Of a stretch of 64,000 nt of DNA, positions 22,789-34,754 are shown in pieces. Within the stretch, counting starts at the first letter, position 1, and each line of letters opens with the position of its first letter. Source of the DNA: Larus michahellis (lineage: Eukaryota; Chordata; Aves; Charadriiformes; Laridae); contig NC_133913.1 of the NCBI RefSeq assembly GCF_964199755.1, positions 7,418,201 to 7,482,200 on the forward strand. The letters are read 5' to 3'. The position numbers were made by a program, and so were the translations under genes. The notes beneath the pieces were generated by a model. That model did no database searches and was not told where the DNA came from. It was given only the letters and a program-made list of their open reading frames with translations.

Positions 22789-24014
22789 ATGCAGCTCGGA
22801 TCTCTCATCCTCACGGCCTTCCTGGGGCAACTGCTGGGTAAGTCCTGGCTTTCTATAAACACATCCTTCTTCCCCCAAGGAAACCCTTGCCAGCCTGATC
22901 AGGATCATGCAGAGAACTACTCTTGAATTACAGGAAAACACTGTGAAATACCAGCTCACATTGTGGTTTTGCACCTCTTTTCTCAAGATGCTCTTACTGT
23001 TTGAAAGGAGAGAGAAGAGATACCTCAGACCTCTTCTGCTGCTCTTCTCTCACCTTCAGTGCCTTTCTCTCTGCCTCTCTCTTCTGATCCACCTGCTCTC
23101 ACCACAGGAGATCTCAGCGCTCTCTCTCACTCTCACATGTCTCCCTTTCCAGTGCAAATCAGTAGATCCTGTCAAAGCTCTTACAGGGACTTTAAAGCTC
23201 TCATCCCACTGACATTAACTGGGTGTCCCATTCTGCCTCCTGGCTGGCACATGTCTGCCGTGGCTTCCACTTTTCTCCTGGATGTTGACACAGCCAGGGA
23301 TCCCTCTTTCAAGCTCACAATTGTATATAATCAGGGAGCTGGGAGCCCTCGGAGATGGGATGGATGGGGAAGCAGGGTGAATCTTTTTGCCATAGCTGCA
23401 TGGGCCCCTTTACCTGCTGGAGGGTTGCTGGTCCCAGCACATGAAGATCAGGCCTGACAGGCTTTTCTCTGCTCCTCTATGTAGTAGGAACAGGAGCAGG
23501 GAGAAGGAGCAGGGACACAGTACAACTCTCACAGGGTCCATGCTGGGCTGAGAGCTCCGAGGTGCTGCCCAAATCTCCTCCCTATCATGCTGTACCCAGG
23601 CCTCAGAATATTCCTGCAGGGTAAGGGAAAGGGAGGGAATCTTCGCAACCAGGGTTTTTTATCCACTCCTGGTTTGCTTCCCAGAGCCATTCCCTGCCAA
23701 GCTGCTGACCTTCACTTCCTTCCAGGCACTATGGGACAAATAACTGTCACCCAGCAAGAAGGACACATCACAGTGAAGCAGGGAGACACCTTCCAGACAA
23801 CCTGCACATACCAGACTTTCGACTTTAATGGCTTGCTCTGGTACCAGCAGAGGAAAGGCCAAGGTCCCCAGCTGGTCTCCTATCAGGCAACTGCTGGCCG
23901 CAAGCCCAGTGGCCGTCTCACCACCGTGCTGAACACCATGGAGAAATACAGCCTCCTCCAGCTGGAGGAAGTCGAGCTCTCTGACAGTGCCTTGTACCTC
24001 TGTGCAGTGCGTGA
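22789..24014 (+). CDS. TRAV: TCR alpha/delta V segment V-3, apparently functional
   Basis: Leader exon 22789-22837 ([16 protein letters not shown], 49 nt, phase 1) is followed by the donor GTAAGT, the best in the window. The V exon starts at 23726 after CTTCCTTCCAG, giving an 888-bp intron. The domain reads [18 protein letters not shown], first Cys in QTTCTYQ, core Trp in [13 protein letters not shown], then SGRLTTVLN and [17 protein letters not shown] before the second Cys (TGT 24001-24003) in LYLCAVRD. All invariant residues are present and the frame is intact through the leader. It belongs to a different V subgroup from the other five. The [10 protein letters not shown] ending is typical of TRAV. 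It is the only copy of its subgroup in the window. Confidence 0.92.
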
Positions 24015-24053
24015 CACCCCGGTGCAGGGAGCTTCCTTGGCTGTGTAAGAACC
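24015..24053 (+). other. 23-bp-spacer RSS of V-3
   Basis: Heptamer CACCCCG (24015-24021; CAC kept, weak in its second half), 23-bp spacer, nonamer GTAAGAACC (24045-24053; 6 of 9). The spacing is exact, but both elements are below consensus, so recombination efficiency may be low. Confidence 0.65.
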
Positions 24054-25580
24054 CAGGGGATGGAGGGGATGTGTCTGTGCAAGGCTGAGGGTGGGGGAAG
24101 GGGCCCTCAGCTGTGCCCTGGCAGCGCTGCTCCCCCTGTACACCCAGGGGTCTGCAGGACAAGATCCTGTGATGGAATGTTTTCTGTCCGTTCCACACAT
24201 CAATTTATGCAACGATGGCCTCAAGCATTCCCATACCACACTAAATGAAGGCACAGTCTTCCTATAGCCAATGCATTGGAAGTCTGGTAAAACACAAGCA
24301 GCACGCACATGAGCCATTGCACATACAGGTTAGTGATTTATTAATTTTGACCACTATTAATAACTGCAGGCACATTCATCATCCCCGACACCAATTTGGT
24401 TTGTCTTCTCTTGAGATAGAGACACCTTAAAACTGGTTCCATTGTGTTATTTCCCTCTTGCTCCTTCCTGGAATTACATGATTACAAGAATTTTTGAAAA
24501 TACTCAGAACCACGTTGTGGACCCTCCAATTGTTGCATGGTCATGTGCTGGGATCTGGAGGACCTGCTCTCCCCAGTGCACTCTGCCCATCCTTGGAGCC
24601 CTTCTCATACAATACCTCATAGGCTTCCCGCAGCCCTGCACCATTTCTTCTGCAGTTGGACCAGGTTTACAAAGCTGGAGAGGTGGATAACCCACCAAGC
24701 AGAGGTGAGCAACAGGCCCTACCAGGAGAAGAACTGGCCTTGGGGAAAGATACTTCATGCCTAGAAGAAGGCCAGGCACCCCAGGCCAGGCACCCCAGAC
24801 CAACCATGGGGGCTTTGGCACTGGTTGCTGCCCTTGGGGTGCCCTGTCTGATGGGAGCTGGGTGTGTGTGAGAGGAATGAATGCCCTGGTGTGTTGCCTG
24901 GCCATGCTGATTTCAACATCAACCTGTGAGTCCCCTTAGCCCTGCACATCCGTGTAACTGCTGGACTGTGCAGGGAACAGAGGGAGTAGAGGGTGTATAG
25001 GTGTCCTGCCCTTACTACCTTTGCCCTTGGGTGCAGACCATGCTCCCTCATTCAGGGGACAAGTGGGAGAATGAGGATGAGAAAGTCAGGGGTCGTTCTG
25101 AAGGCTTTTTCTCACACCATCTTTACTCCTGCATCCTCTGGGGCCATCTTCTGACTGAGCTTCATTTCCCGCCACAGGGCTATCCAGAGCAGGAGGAATC
25201 CCCTTCTGCACAGGACTGTGAGCTGCTGGCCTCTCAGAGCCTCCAGCAGCACTGGGGAGCACTCTCCAAGGGAAAGCAGTGATCAGTCTCCCTATTGCTG
25301 GATATGCTCTGACACCAGGGGATAGTATGTGAGCAGAGATGCTGGAGTACCGGGCCTGATGCCCACTGGCTGTGGAGGAGATGAGTATATCTTCCTCAGC
25401 ACCAAGGGACAGTGACTGGAAGGAACCCATTGCTCTGTAGGCCACCCTTTGCTTCCTGTTCTGTTTGTGCCCTCACCTTATCCTCTGCTACTCAAAGCAA
25501 TGCCTTTCTTCCTTGGCAATACAAGACAAGGTCCACCATGAAAAGGATGACATGGAAGCAGAGGTTAGCATGCAGAAAAC
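24054..25580. other. Between V-3 and keratin K2
   Basis: No gene is seen. 24761-24798 has a short tandem repeat (CCAGGCACCCCAGG). About 25150-25440 is diverged keratin-unit 3' flank, homologous to 7560-7800. Confidence 0.5.
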
Positions 25581-25586
25581 TTTAAT
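25581..25586 (-). terminator. Poly(A) signal of keratin K2
   Basis: ATTAAA on the - strand in the same context as the other keratin copies (GTCATTAAAGTTTTCTGC), about 390 bp past the stop. Confidence 0.7.
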
Positions 25587-25975
25587 GACCCTGAAGTGGG
25601 AAACAAATTCACTTGTAGAGGAGCTGGCCAGAGCAGGGAGAGGATCAGCAGCTGCTGAAAGTCTGTGCCTATGGCCCGCAGTTGAGATCCCACAGGCCTG
25701 TCCCACAGAGGGAGAGGGGCCAGCAGATGGCCCACGGTGGCTTTGCAGGTCTTACAACCCCAAAAAACAGAAGACAAGAAGGAGATGGGAGAGAAAATAA
25801 GGCAGGGAAGTTAGACTTTGGCCACATTTTCAGAGAAACCCAGCAGTCTTCCTCCCTTGGAAGGGCAGCACTGGATGCTCAGCCTCTCTGAAATCGATGG
25901 TCAGGTGCTCTGTCCTCACGGAGGCAACAGCTTCAAGATTCCTGGGGGTCATTGTTAGGGCTGTCACCAGCACAT

Positions 25976-26290
25976 TTAGCAGGGGGGGCACCTTCTGCCA
26001 TAGTAGCGGCTGGAAATGCCAGAGAGGTCACAGCACCCAGAGGTGATGAGCACTCCATCACAGCTGAGGATGCTGCCAACAGCAGCAGAGGTGGAGGATC
26101 CCACAACGGTGTTCTGTGGGAAGGAGCTGAGGATGGGACCGGGCAGGGTCACCACCACAGGGGAGGGCTGCACGACAACGGTGGAGTTCTGGCACTGCCT
26201 GACACAGGGCTCATTGCAGCTGTTGGCCAGTGGGGTCGGACCACAGGGCCGGCAGGGTTGGCAGGGCAGGCACTGATCATAGCAGGACAT
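25976..26290 (-). CDS. Feather beta-keratin K2
   Basis: Predicted protein of 104 residues, starting [18 protein letters not shown]. The head has one extra CxPC-type repeat compared with K1 and K4. The core [20 protein letters not shown] and the Cys-rich end ([10 protein letters not shown]) are intact, so it should fold and cross-link like other feather keratins. Its mid-head differs from the other copies ([10 protein letters not shown] for [10 protein letters not shown]). The ATG at 26290 lies 24 bp inside exon 2, which starts at 26314 after CTCTCACAG. The 5'UTR intron is 446 bp (26315-26760), the longest of the four. The next unit upstream is interrupted by CR1 copies and an ERV. Confidence 0.95.
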   Translation of the reverse strand: MSCYDQCLPCQPCRPCGPTPLANSCNEPCVRQCQNSTVVVQPSPVVVTLPGPILSSFPQNTVVGSSTSAAVGSILSCDGVLITSGCCDLSGISSRYYGRRCPPC

Positions 26291-26760
26291 GACTCTTGTC
26301 TGCTGCAGACGCACCTGTGAGAGAGGGCAGAGAGGCAGTAGAGCACATGCACATGTGAGGAACAGTCTGCCAGGAGTCTGTCACTCCACCACAAGCGTGT
26401 CGAAGGCACCTGCTGAGCCAGGAGCTAGAAACTGTGCAGTGAGGCAAAAGGGTTACCAGACACAGTACTGTGAGGATCACCCAGGCCCAACCAGGCTGCT
26501 GCCAATCTTTGCAGTGAAGGGCAACCTCAGCCAAGTGCCAAGTCCTCTTTCAAGACAATGCAAAGTGTCTCCAGGCCCAAGGAGGCTGCTGCCTATCTCT
26601 TAAGAGAACAGCTCCCTCAACCAAGTCCCAGACACTCTCTACTCAGATCTTCACCCTTCTTCCCCTTCTCATGGAGAGCAGCACCACAGCCCACTATAGG
26701 AGGGAGGAGTACACATCTGCATGAGCAGAAAACGATGCAAGGAAAGGCCTTCAGACTGAC

Positions 26761-26827
26761 CTGGTTCCCAAGGAGGAGGAGGAGAGAGAAGTGGATGCGA
26801 GAACAAGGAGTTGGGCTGGCTTTTATG
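26761..26827 (-). promoter_or_regulatory. K2 core promoter and 5'UTR exon, variant TATA
   Basis: The position equivalent to K1's TATAAAAG reads CATAAAAG (26820-26827), followed by the conserved CCAGCCC. The exon ends GGAACCAG at 26761, and the donor is GTCAGT. One base differs from a canonical TATA box. Confidence 0.75.
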
Positions 26828-27417
26828 GTGGCCCTGACCTGCCCTGGGCCCAGAGGTAGGTTCTACAGAAGTGGCAATTGTCGAAGCTGCTCATGGTGAA
26901 CAGAAAACATCCCAGCTAATGACATGGGCTGGGTAGCTGTTTTTCCAACGCCGCCTTCTCATTTCCTGGCTTATGCTGTCTACCATCCCTCACGGAGGCT
27001 TCTTCTGAGTGCTGGGATTGTGAGACCCCATGATTTCTGGGGCAGGAATGTGTCATTGATAGCAGAAGCCTCAGCTCAAGTGCTGGACGGGTGCAGTGCA
27101 GGCAAGTGATGTTGGCCTGGGGCACACTGGTGGGTGGTCTGTGACTGCATTGACAGGAATGAGCCAAACTACTCCCAACCCTTTAATCCTTGGTTGGTCT
27201 CCCAAGGACATGCCTTGTCTTTCTTTCCCTCCCAACTCATTCACGTGGTCACTTGTAGGGTGCAGGTGGGCTGGGTTTCATGGATTCTTTTAATCTTTTA
27301 CTCAGGAAACTAAGCAGCCTTCCCCAAGCTATGGGTATTAAAGAGCTGTAAAAGTTATTTCCCCCATTATTTCAATGCTGCTGAAAATCAAAGTTATGTG
27401 GGCCCTCTACCACCACC
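26828..27417. other. K2 upstream flank
   Basis: To about 27070 this is keratin-unit 5' flank, homologous to 9074-9300. Beyond that nothing is recognised until the CR1 copies. Confidence 0.55.
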
Positions 27418-27660
27418 GGGATATTATTCTGCCCTGCTGAGGCTGCATCTGGAGGAGGAACTTCTTTACTTTGAGGGTGGCAGAGCACTGGAACAGGCTG
27501 CCCAGAGAGGTGGTGGAGGCTCCATCTCTGGAGGCCTTCAAAACCCATCTGGATGCGTTCCTGTGCAACCTGCTCTAGGTGAATCTGCTCTGATAGGGGG
27601 GTTGGACTAGATGATTTCCAGAGGTCCCTTCCAACGCCTACCATTCTGTGATTCTGTGAT
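27418..27660 (+). mobile_element. CR1 3' end, + strand
   Basis: Sequence of the type ACTGGAACAGGCTGCCCAG...GGTTGGACTAGATGAT...CCATTCTGTGATTCTGTGAT, ending in the octamer-like 3' tail at 27645-27660. It is 5' truncated and has an internal gap after AGGCTGCATCTGG. Confidence 0.85.
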
Positions 27661-29390
27661 GACCTCCCTCGACCTGCTGACCACACCCTTTTTAATGCAC
27701 CCAGGAGACCACTGGCCCTCTTGGCCACAAGGACACATTGCTGCCTCACAGTCAACTTGCTGTCCACCAGGACTCCCAGTTCTCTCTCTACACAGCTGCT
27801 TTCCAGCAGGTCAGCCCTTAACCTGTACCGGTGTATGGGGTTATTACTCCCTTGGTGTAGGACCCTACACTTGCCCTTGTTGAAGTTTATTAGGTTCCTC
27901 TCCACCCAAGTCTCCAGCCGGTCCATGTCTCGCTGTATGGCACCACAGGCTTCTGGTCTGTCAGCTGCTCCTCCCAGTTTTGTATCATCACCAAACTTGC
28001 TGAGGGTACACTCTGTCCCCTCATCCAGGTCATTGATGGATGCATTGAACAAGACTGGGCCCAGCACTGACCCCTGAGGAACACCCACTGGTTACAGGCC
28101 TCCAACTGGACTCTATGCCAGAGTTCCTGGTCTCAAGGACATAGGATTCCTCAAGACTGATCTTGCTTGTAAGGACTCAGGCAAAGAAGGCATTCTGCAC
28201 CTCAGCCTTTCCATGTCCTGTGTTGCCAGGCTGCGCAGCATCAGAGAAGGCCCACTCATTCAGCAGGGGGACTACAGTCCTCTAGCCTTCCTTTTGTCAC
28301 CTGTGTCCTTACAGAAGGCCTTCTTGTTGCCTTTGACAGCTGTTGCCAGAGTCAGTTCCACTTGGCCTTTGCCTTTCCTAACCTCATCCCTGCATGCTTG
28401 GACAGTGTCCCTGGAGTCCTCCCCAGTTTCCTCTGCTCACTTCCTTCGTGTGTTTTAGTTTGGCCAGGAGCTCCTTGTTCATCCATGCAGGCCTCCTGGC
28501 ATGCTTTCCTGACTTTCTGCTCATTGGGATGGCCTGCTCTTGAGCTTGGAGGAAGTGGTCCAGATGTCTTAAGCCTCTGTTGCCTCCAGGGCTATACCCC
28601 ACAGGAATTTTCCAAGCAGGTCTTTAAAGGCACCAAAGCCTGCTGTCCTAAAGGCCCAGGTTATGAGCTTGCTATTTACCCTCCTCAGTCCCCTTGGGAT
28701 CATGAACTCCACCATTTCACGGTCACTGCAACCCAGGCTGCCTTTGATCTTCACATCCACAACAAGCTCTTCCTTCTTGATACCTATGAGGTCCAGCAGA
28801 ACACCTGTCCTCATGGGATCCTCTATCACTTGGGTGATGAAGTTGTCATCCATGCACTTGAGGAAACGTGCTTATGTCCTGCTGTGCTGCTCCTCCAGCA
28901 GATATTGGGGTGGATGAATTTCCCCATGAAGGCCAAGGCCAGTGAATATCAGACTGCTCCTGCCTGCCTGTAGAGGGTCTCTTCTGCTGGTTCTTCCTGA
29001 TCAGGTGTCCTATAGGGGACACCCACTACAGTGTGTCTTTATCTGTCTTCTCTTTAATGCTTACCCACAAGCTCTCGGTTGGCACATCACCCATCGCCAG
29101 GCAGGGCTCCATGCACTCCTGCTGCTCTCTCACAGAAAGAGAAAGTCCTCCTCCTCATCTTTTCAGTCTGTCTTCTGAAAGAGCCTGTATCCCTCCACTG
29201 AAACATGCCAGTCATGGGAGCCATCCCACCCTGTCTCCATGATCCCAACATGATCGTAGCCCTGCAACTGCCCACTCATCTCGAACTCCTCACGTTCCTT
29301 CTCTTTGAAGGCAATGAACCTATTATGTACTTGTAAACCAGCATTCATCCTGGGATTGTGCCTTGAGAATCTGCTTTTAGGAGTCTGCAA
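27661..29390 (-). mobile_element. CR1 fragment, - strand, old
   Basis: On the - strand, endonuclease remnants (MDDNFITQVIEDPMRTGVLL; IMETGWDGSHDW at about 29200) are followed by RT ([29 protein letters not shown]) down to 27661. Several frameshifts and internal losses (28090-28450) are present. It lies tail-to-tail with the + strand CR1 end at 27660. Confidence 0.8.
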
Positions 29391-30890
29391 GCAGTATTCA
29401 GTTTTTAAGAAACATCTTTTAAAAGCACAGGAACAGGCAATTCCACTGTGTTTCAAGCTATGCAGGCGGGGCAGAAGACCTCATGGAACTCAAGAGGAAA
29501 AAGAAATTGTGCAAACTCTGGAAGGAAGGTCAGGCTTCACAGGAAGGTTATAGAGCTCCGATTCACATATGCAGGGAGAAGGCAGGAAAGGCCAAGGCTC
29601 AATGAGAGTTGAGAGTTGGCCCGTCTTGTGTCAGTCAACAAGAAAGCATTTTTAAGTACTTAGATAGCAAGAGGAGGTCTAAAGGAAACATTGAACAAAT
29701 ACATGTTGAAGATGGTCACTTGACTAAAGTCCTGTCGAACTAATTAGATATCCTTCTGTGATGAGGTCACCCACCTAGTGGATGAAGGGAAGGTGGTGGA
29801 TGGAGTTTTTCTGAATTTTACTAAGGCTTTTAATAGTGTCCCTATCCTTCTGGAAAAGTTGGGAAGTAAAGTGAGAAGTTCTGGAGAGTCAACTGTGGGA
29901 TGAGTAGGTATATGGTGTGCTGGGTGAAAAACTGGCTGAAAGGCAGGGCTCAAAGGGTTGTAGTGAATGGGGCTACATCTGGCTGATGACCAGTCAGCAC
30001 TGGTGCTCCTCAGGGCTCAATTCTGAGGCAGGTTCTGTTCAATATTTTGATCAGTGATCTGGATGCAAGAGTTGAATGTGCCATGAGCAATTTTGCTGAT
30101 GATACCAAACTGGGAGGTGTTGACGCGTCTCTGGAGGGACAAAAGGCCTTGCAGAGGGATCTAGGTAAATTGGAGCATTGGGCAATCATTAATGGCATGA
30201 AATTTAACAAGTCCAAATGACAGATTCTGCATCTGGGATGGAGTAACACCAGACACAGGTATAAATTTGGAGAGGAGTGGCTGGAGCTGCCCTGCAGAAA
30301 GGGATCTGGGGGTGCTGGTTGTCAGCAGGCTCAACAGGAGTCAGCAGTGTGCCCTGGAGGCCAGAGGGCAAACCACAGCCTGGGGTGCATTAACACAGTC
30401 CAACCAGCTGGTCAAGAGAGGGGATTATCCTGCTGTATTTAGCAGTGGGGCAGCCTCCCCTTGAGTACCGTGTGTAGTTCTGGACCCCACAATTTAAGAA
30501 GGAAGTGCAGGTACTTGAATGCATCCAGAGGAGGACAACAAAGCCTGTGAAAAGGCTGGAAGGAATGTCCTATGAGGAGTGGCTAAGGACTTTGGGCTTG
30601 TCTAGTTTGGAGAAAAGGAGTCTGAGAGGTGACCTCATAGCTCTCTAAGCTTCCTGAGGAGGGGAAGTGGAGGGAGCTGCTGATGTCTTCTCCCTGGGAT
30701 CCAGCGGCAGGACACATGACAATGGTTCAAAGCTGCATCAGGGGAAGTTCAAAGTTGTCATTAAGAAACATTTCTTTACTGAGAGAGTTTTCACACATGG
30801 GAACAGGCTTCCTAGATAGGAGGTTGATGCCTGTCAGCAGTTAAGAGGCATTTTTGGACAATGTCTGTGGCGTGAAAGGGTACAAAGCAG
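29391..30890 (+). mobile_element. CR1 fragment, + strand, old
   Basis: Begins within ORF2 (LKAQEQAIPLCFKL) and runs through RT to a degraded 3' end (about 30800-30890). Stops are frequent, and the catalytic region reads FADDTKLGG near 30093. It ends about 30 bp before the LTR of the ERV. Confidence 0.75.
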
Positions 30891-30918
30891 TTTTGGCAGA
30901 AGATAAACCCCCTTGCAT

Positions 30919-31858
30919 TGTAACACTCCTCACTGAAGTGGGAGGCTAGGCGCGGCTTGGTTTAAATTCTGAGTGATGCCCAATGCAGCACTATCAATCC
31001 AATCGTGTTTAATATGTATTAAAGCATTACGATTTGGATACACTAATAGTAGACTGCACCTTCAGTCTAGTCGTGCTCATGAACTAGCACGGCCACTCTC
31101 GAGTCTTTGGTCACGTTCAGTGAGAAACTGAAACAACTAGCTACTTAAACAGTGCAGTTTAAGTAAACAACAGATATATAGGTTCTTAGGATTGCCAGTG
31201 ATAAATACACTGTCTTCAAAGCATGTGCAAATAAAGGTATTGTTAAATATACAAGATGCGTGACAAGTTATAAACAATACAGCGTGGCTATAAATGTAGG
31301 ATAGAGATTCTCTAGAGAGACTTCTAAGTTCCCTGAGGAAACACTCGGTATAATCTAAGTCTTACACAAAGGCATCCCTATGGGGGGGAAGAAACTTCCA
31401 GCCCATCAACTGATCCCGGAAGCCAGTGATGGAGTTCTCCTCGACTTGTTCGCAATGGTGTCTTCCCTGATATCTCCCCTCTCTTGAGCTATTTTTATAC
31501 TATTTTTTATCTTCAAAGTGGAGTTTGAGTGACTTTAGTCATAAATACATTTGTTATGACTGGTGCACTCAAGAAGGAGCGGTCGCACCTTGGAGGCAGG
31601 TAGCCTCTGGGATGGACGTGTGTTTTAGTACATTACGATGAGCAAAGTTCACACAAAGAACAACATTTCATCAAAATTTGACGAAATGTTGGCTCAGGGT
31701 AGCAAGTAGGCAGCTTATCGGTTCCATAGTACCATCTCGTTACCATATCTGCTGTTCGTCACAAGGCAAGGTCATGGAATGATAACATTTCGTTCCATCC
31801 ATTGTGTAGCTTCGCAAGCAACCTTGTACAGGCAACCACAGAGGTTGCATTCTTCACA
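30919..31858 (-). repeat. 3' LTR of ERV-1
   Basis: About 940 bp from TGTAACACTCC to ATTCTTCACA, giving TG...CA ends. An ATTAAA-type signal on the - strand lies near 31015-31020, close to the 3' end of the LTR. The polypurine tract is not clear, so the inner boundary is less certain than the outer one. Confidence 0.6.
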
Positions 31859-31989
31859 TGCCAGCTCCGGCTGTTTTCTACCTCAGAAGCCTCTTGATTT
31901 TATACTTTTCCTTAATGTGTGAACAATGCTGTACTTTTGTATTCTTGGCCAATTTATTAATTATTCCATATAATCCACCCCGTGACTAC

Positions 31990-34565
31990 AGTCACTCAAG
32001 CTCCACAATACTCAATACTGATAGGGAATATCACTTGTCCTCTTGGGGTGGGGGTTATCAAGTGCAAATACATATCTTGGAGTGATCAAGCAAGTTAAGC
32101 TTTTCATCATAATCCAAAGTCTAACATACAAAACAACTGTCAAAGAAAAGCACAATACAGTGAGTACTAGTAAAACAACAACAGGATGAAGCATCTTATT
32201 AAAAAGTCCTGTAGCTGTTGGTGACCATCCAAAAAGAGTGTCCCACCATTCATGTCCTCCATCTCTCTTGACTCTTTCCAGCACTTGGTGTATTTCTTCA
32301 ACATCATGACGGACAGTCATCAAAGTTCTTTGCCCATTTTCTTGGGCCTCTTTCAGCAGTCACTTCAAGTCATCGTTTTGTAGCAGCTTCTTCACCAGTA
32401 TGAGATTCATTCCGATAGGGGTAGGCAACAGATCTCGAATCAATGTGTAATTAGATTGTAGCAATTGAAAAGACGTAACAGTAGCTGAATAATTGAAGTC
32501 ACATCCGATAATGTTAGTAAAGTTACAAACACAAAGATTTGAGTGATTACTTATATCAACTACTATGTCATCTATGAACACAAGACTACAGGGAGACCTC
32601 ATGCAAACGCACCCTTTCCCAATATATACAAGCACAGTTTCTGGGGTTTCATTGGGATGTATCTTAAACTGAGAGACATTCTGGTTGGTGTCAAGATAAA
32701 TGTCTTGTGCTTTGAGAGTATTACTCTCACAAATGAATCCTTGCTGGTCTCATGAAACGCATGCGTCAACATCAACAGTTTGCCATTTATTCTCATTTTG
32801 TTGTGCCCACAGTCTATGCTCTATTGGATAGAGTATAGCTCCATGGTGACTCAACCCCAGGGCGATGATTGGGTATATGGTGTATACTAAAGCATTGCGT
32901 ATTGTTAAGACAAAAGCTGTGGCCTTGCTCTCAATGGGATCATAGGTGAAATTAACCAGGTACCATCAGGATTGAAATTTTTTCTCAAACTCAATTGCAT
33001 TATCCCATATTACTTTTAGAATTTTGGTGGGCTAGGTGCCTTACTCACCTTCCCTAATGATTGTGGCTGTCATAGATTGCATCCACAATTGTGCTTGGAT
33101 ACAACTAACAGCCAAAGAAAGCAACATTATTTTGGGTTGTACTGAGTGAATTTGTGATCAGCTGATGGTCCTTTTCACCTGTTTCTTCCCACTGAGGCAA
33201 TATATTCGATAAAAGCCATTGGTGATTTCCCAACGCTGATAGAGAGGACTGTAGAGGATGTTTTAATTTGTCTAGATCACTAGTGGTTGTGACTAGTTTG
33301 TTGGCAAGTATCTCAGCATCTATACTATTGAAGACTCCAAGTCCTGTTCCTGAGATACCAGTCACATCTCTCTTCAGTTGTTGTGAGGTGGCAAAAGTTC
33401 ATCTGTGTAACCTTGCTGACCCCCCTGCATAAGATATACTCAGGAATGGTGAGCAGGTAGGCTTGATCGCAGAGATATTAATCTGCATTGACAATTCTAT
33501 TCATTTGAGGGAATATGTTGGATTAAACAGTATCTGTTGTTGGCCTGTGTGTTTAATAACATAAGGGCCAGTGTTGAAGGTGTAAGGAGTTAGACTAATG
33601 GAAGGCTGAGTCGGTACACCTTTGAAAGTTTGTGAGGGTGTAGGTTTTCCATTATTTTCAGCAGGTTCAGGGGTATTTGAGTCAATCATAAATTCAAATG
33701 ACAATTCTGTGCCCTTATAGCCCCAAAGACAATACACTACTATAGGTTTGGTAAAAGTGAAGCTGTGCCAGCAATCTGAATTTGGCTCCATAATTTTGTA
33801 ACATTGAGTGTTATATTTTTCTGGTTTGGTAGAGTCCACGTAGATGGTTTTAATCTCAGTTGGCCTGTGGTAAGTAGACCCATTGATAACTCAGCAACCA
33901 ATGTGTATTTTCTTTCCAGGGGCGGCTTCGATTTTAGCCATTTGAAGTGAGTCTTTCCATCTCCATTTATCTCTGGAATATACTTCACTGCCTTGTATAA
34001 CCAGAGTGGAGAGATTTAAATCCTTTTTGTTTTCTGCTGTTCCAGTGCTTGCAGTGTACTGTGACAATGCATTATCCCAAAGCTCATTAGTTGGGTCAGG
34101 TTCAACTATGTCTATCTTGAATTCTAACAGCAGTGCTATTTCATCCTGTTGCCAACAACAAGTTACAAAAGTGGGTTCCACAAGAGTAAAATTATAACAG
34201 CAATCCCACTCGTTGGTGACACAGTGCTTTGTTGTCATTGAGCGTGAGTTCTGAGGGTGAAATATCTCTGTTCTCATGGCCTTCTCGTGGTTTGAACCGT
34301 TGATCATTCTACATCCTACTTAGATTTCCAGCCCTGCCTTACCTTTCAGGGTTGGGTACCAACTATTCCAGGTCCACTCATGTAACACCTCATTTTCATG
34401 TAGAACTACAATGGCCAAACTCAGTTCTCCCTTTCTTGTTCCTGCCATCTCATTGTGTTTAACAAAAGCTTGAGACCATGGCCACTCTGGATGTCTTTGA
34501 CTACAAACAACAGGAAATAAAAAGGTAAAACTGAATAGCATCAATTCCATCTGCCAATTCATCAT
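31990..34565 (-). pseudogene. ERV-1 env remnant
   Basis: Old envelope gene with stops and frame breaks. On the - strand it runs from a signal-peptide-like start near 34565, through a surface-unit region rich in Asn-X-Ser/Thr sites (34300-33480), to a transmembrane subunit region (33365-32020). A membrane anchor lies near 32190-32120 and a short tail follows. The frame is interrupted at least at about 34320, 33890, 33480, 33100 and 32360. It is non-functional as it stands. Confidence 0.75.
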
Positions 34566-34754
34566 TTTAGAATTTGGTCCTCCAGATAGCCATACATAAT
34601 AAAAATAACATTATTGCCAGGATCAATGTCAGGATTCCCTGGAGACACTCAGGGTTAGCGTAGGCCAATCCGTCTGTCCACGTACAGTTCATTCAAGATT
34701 CCTGTAAGACACAAAGGAAAAGAAAATCTGCTCGGTCTTATTTTACTGATGGGG

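Noticed and set aside
27418-30890. Twin-priming inversion of a single CR1
   Set aside because: The - strand part overlaps in content with both + strand parts and lies tail-to-tail with the left one, so separate insertions explain it better.
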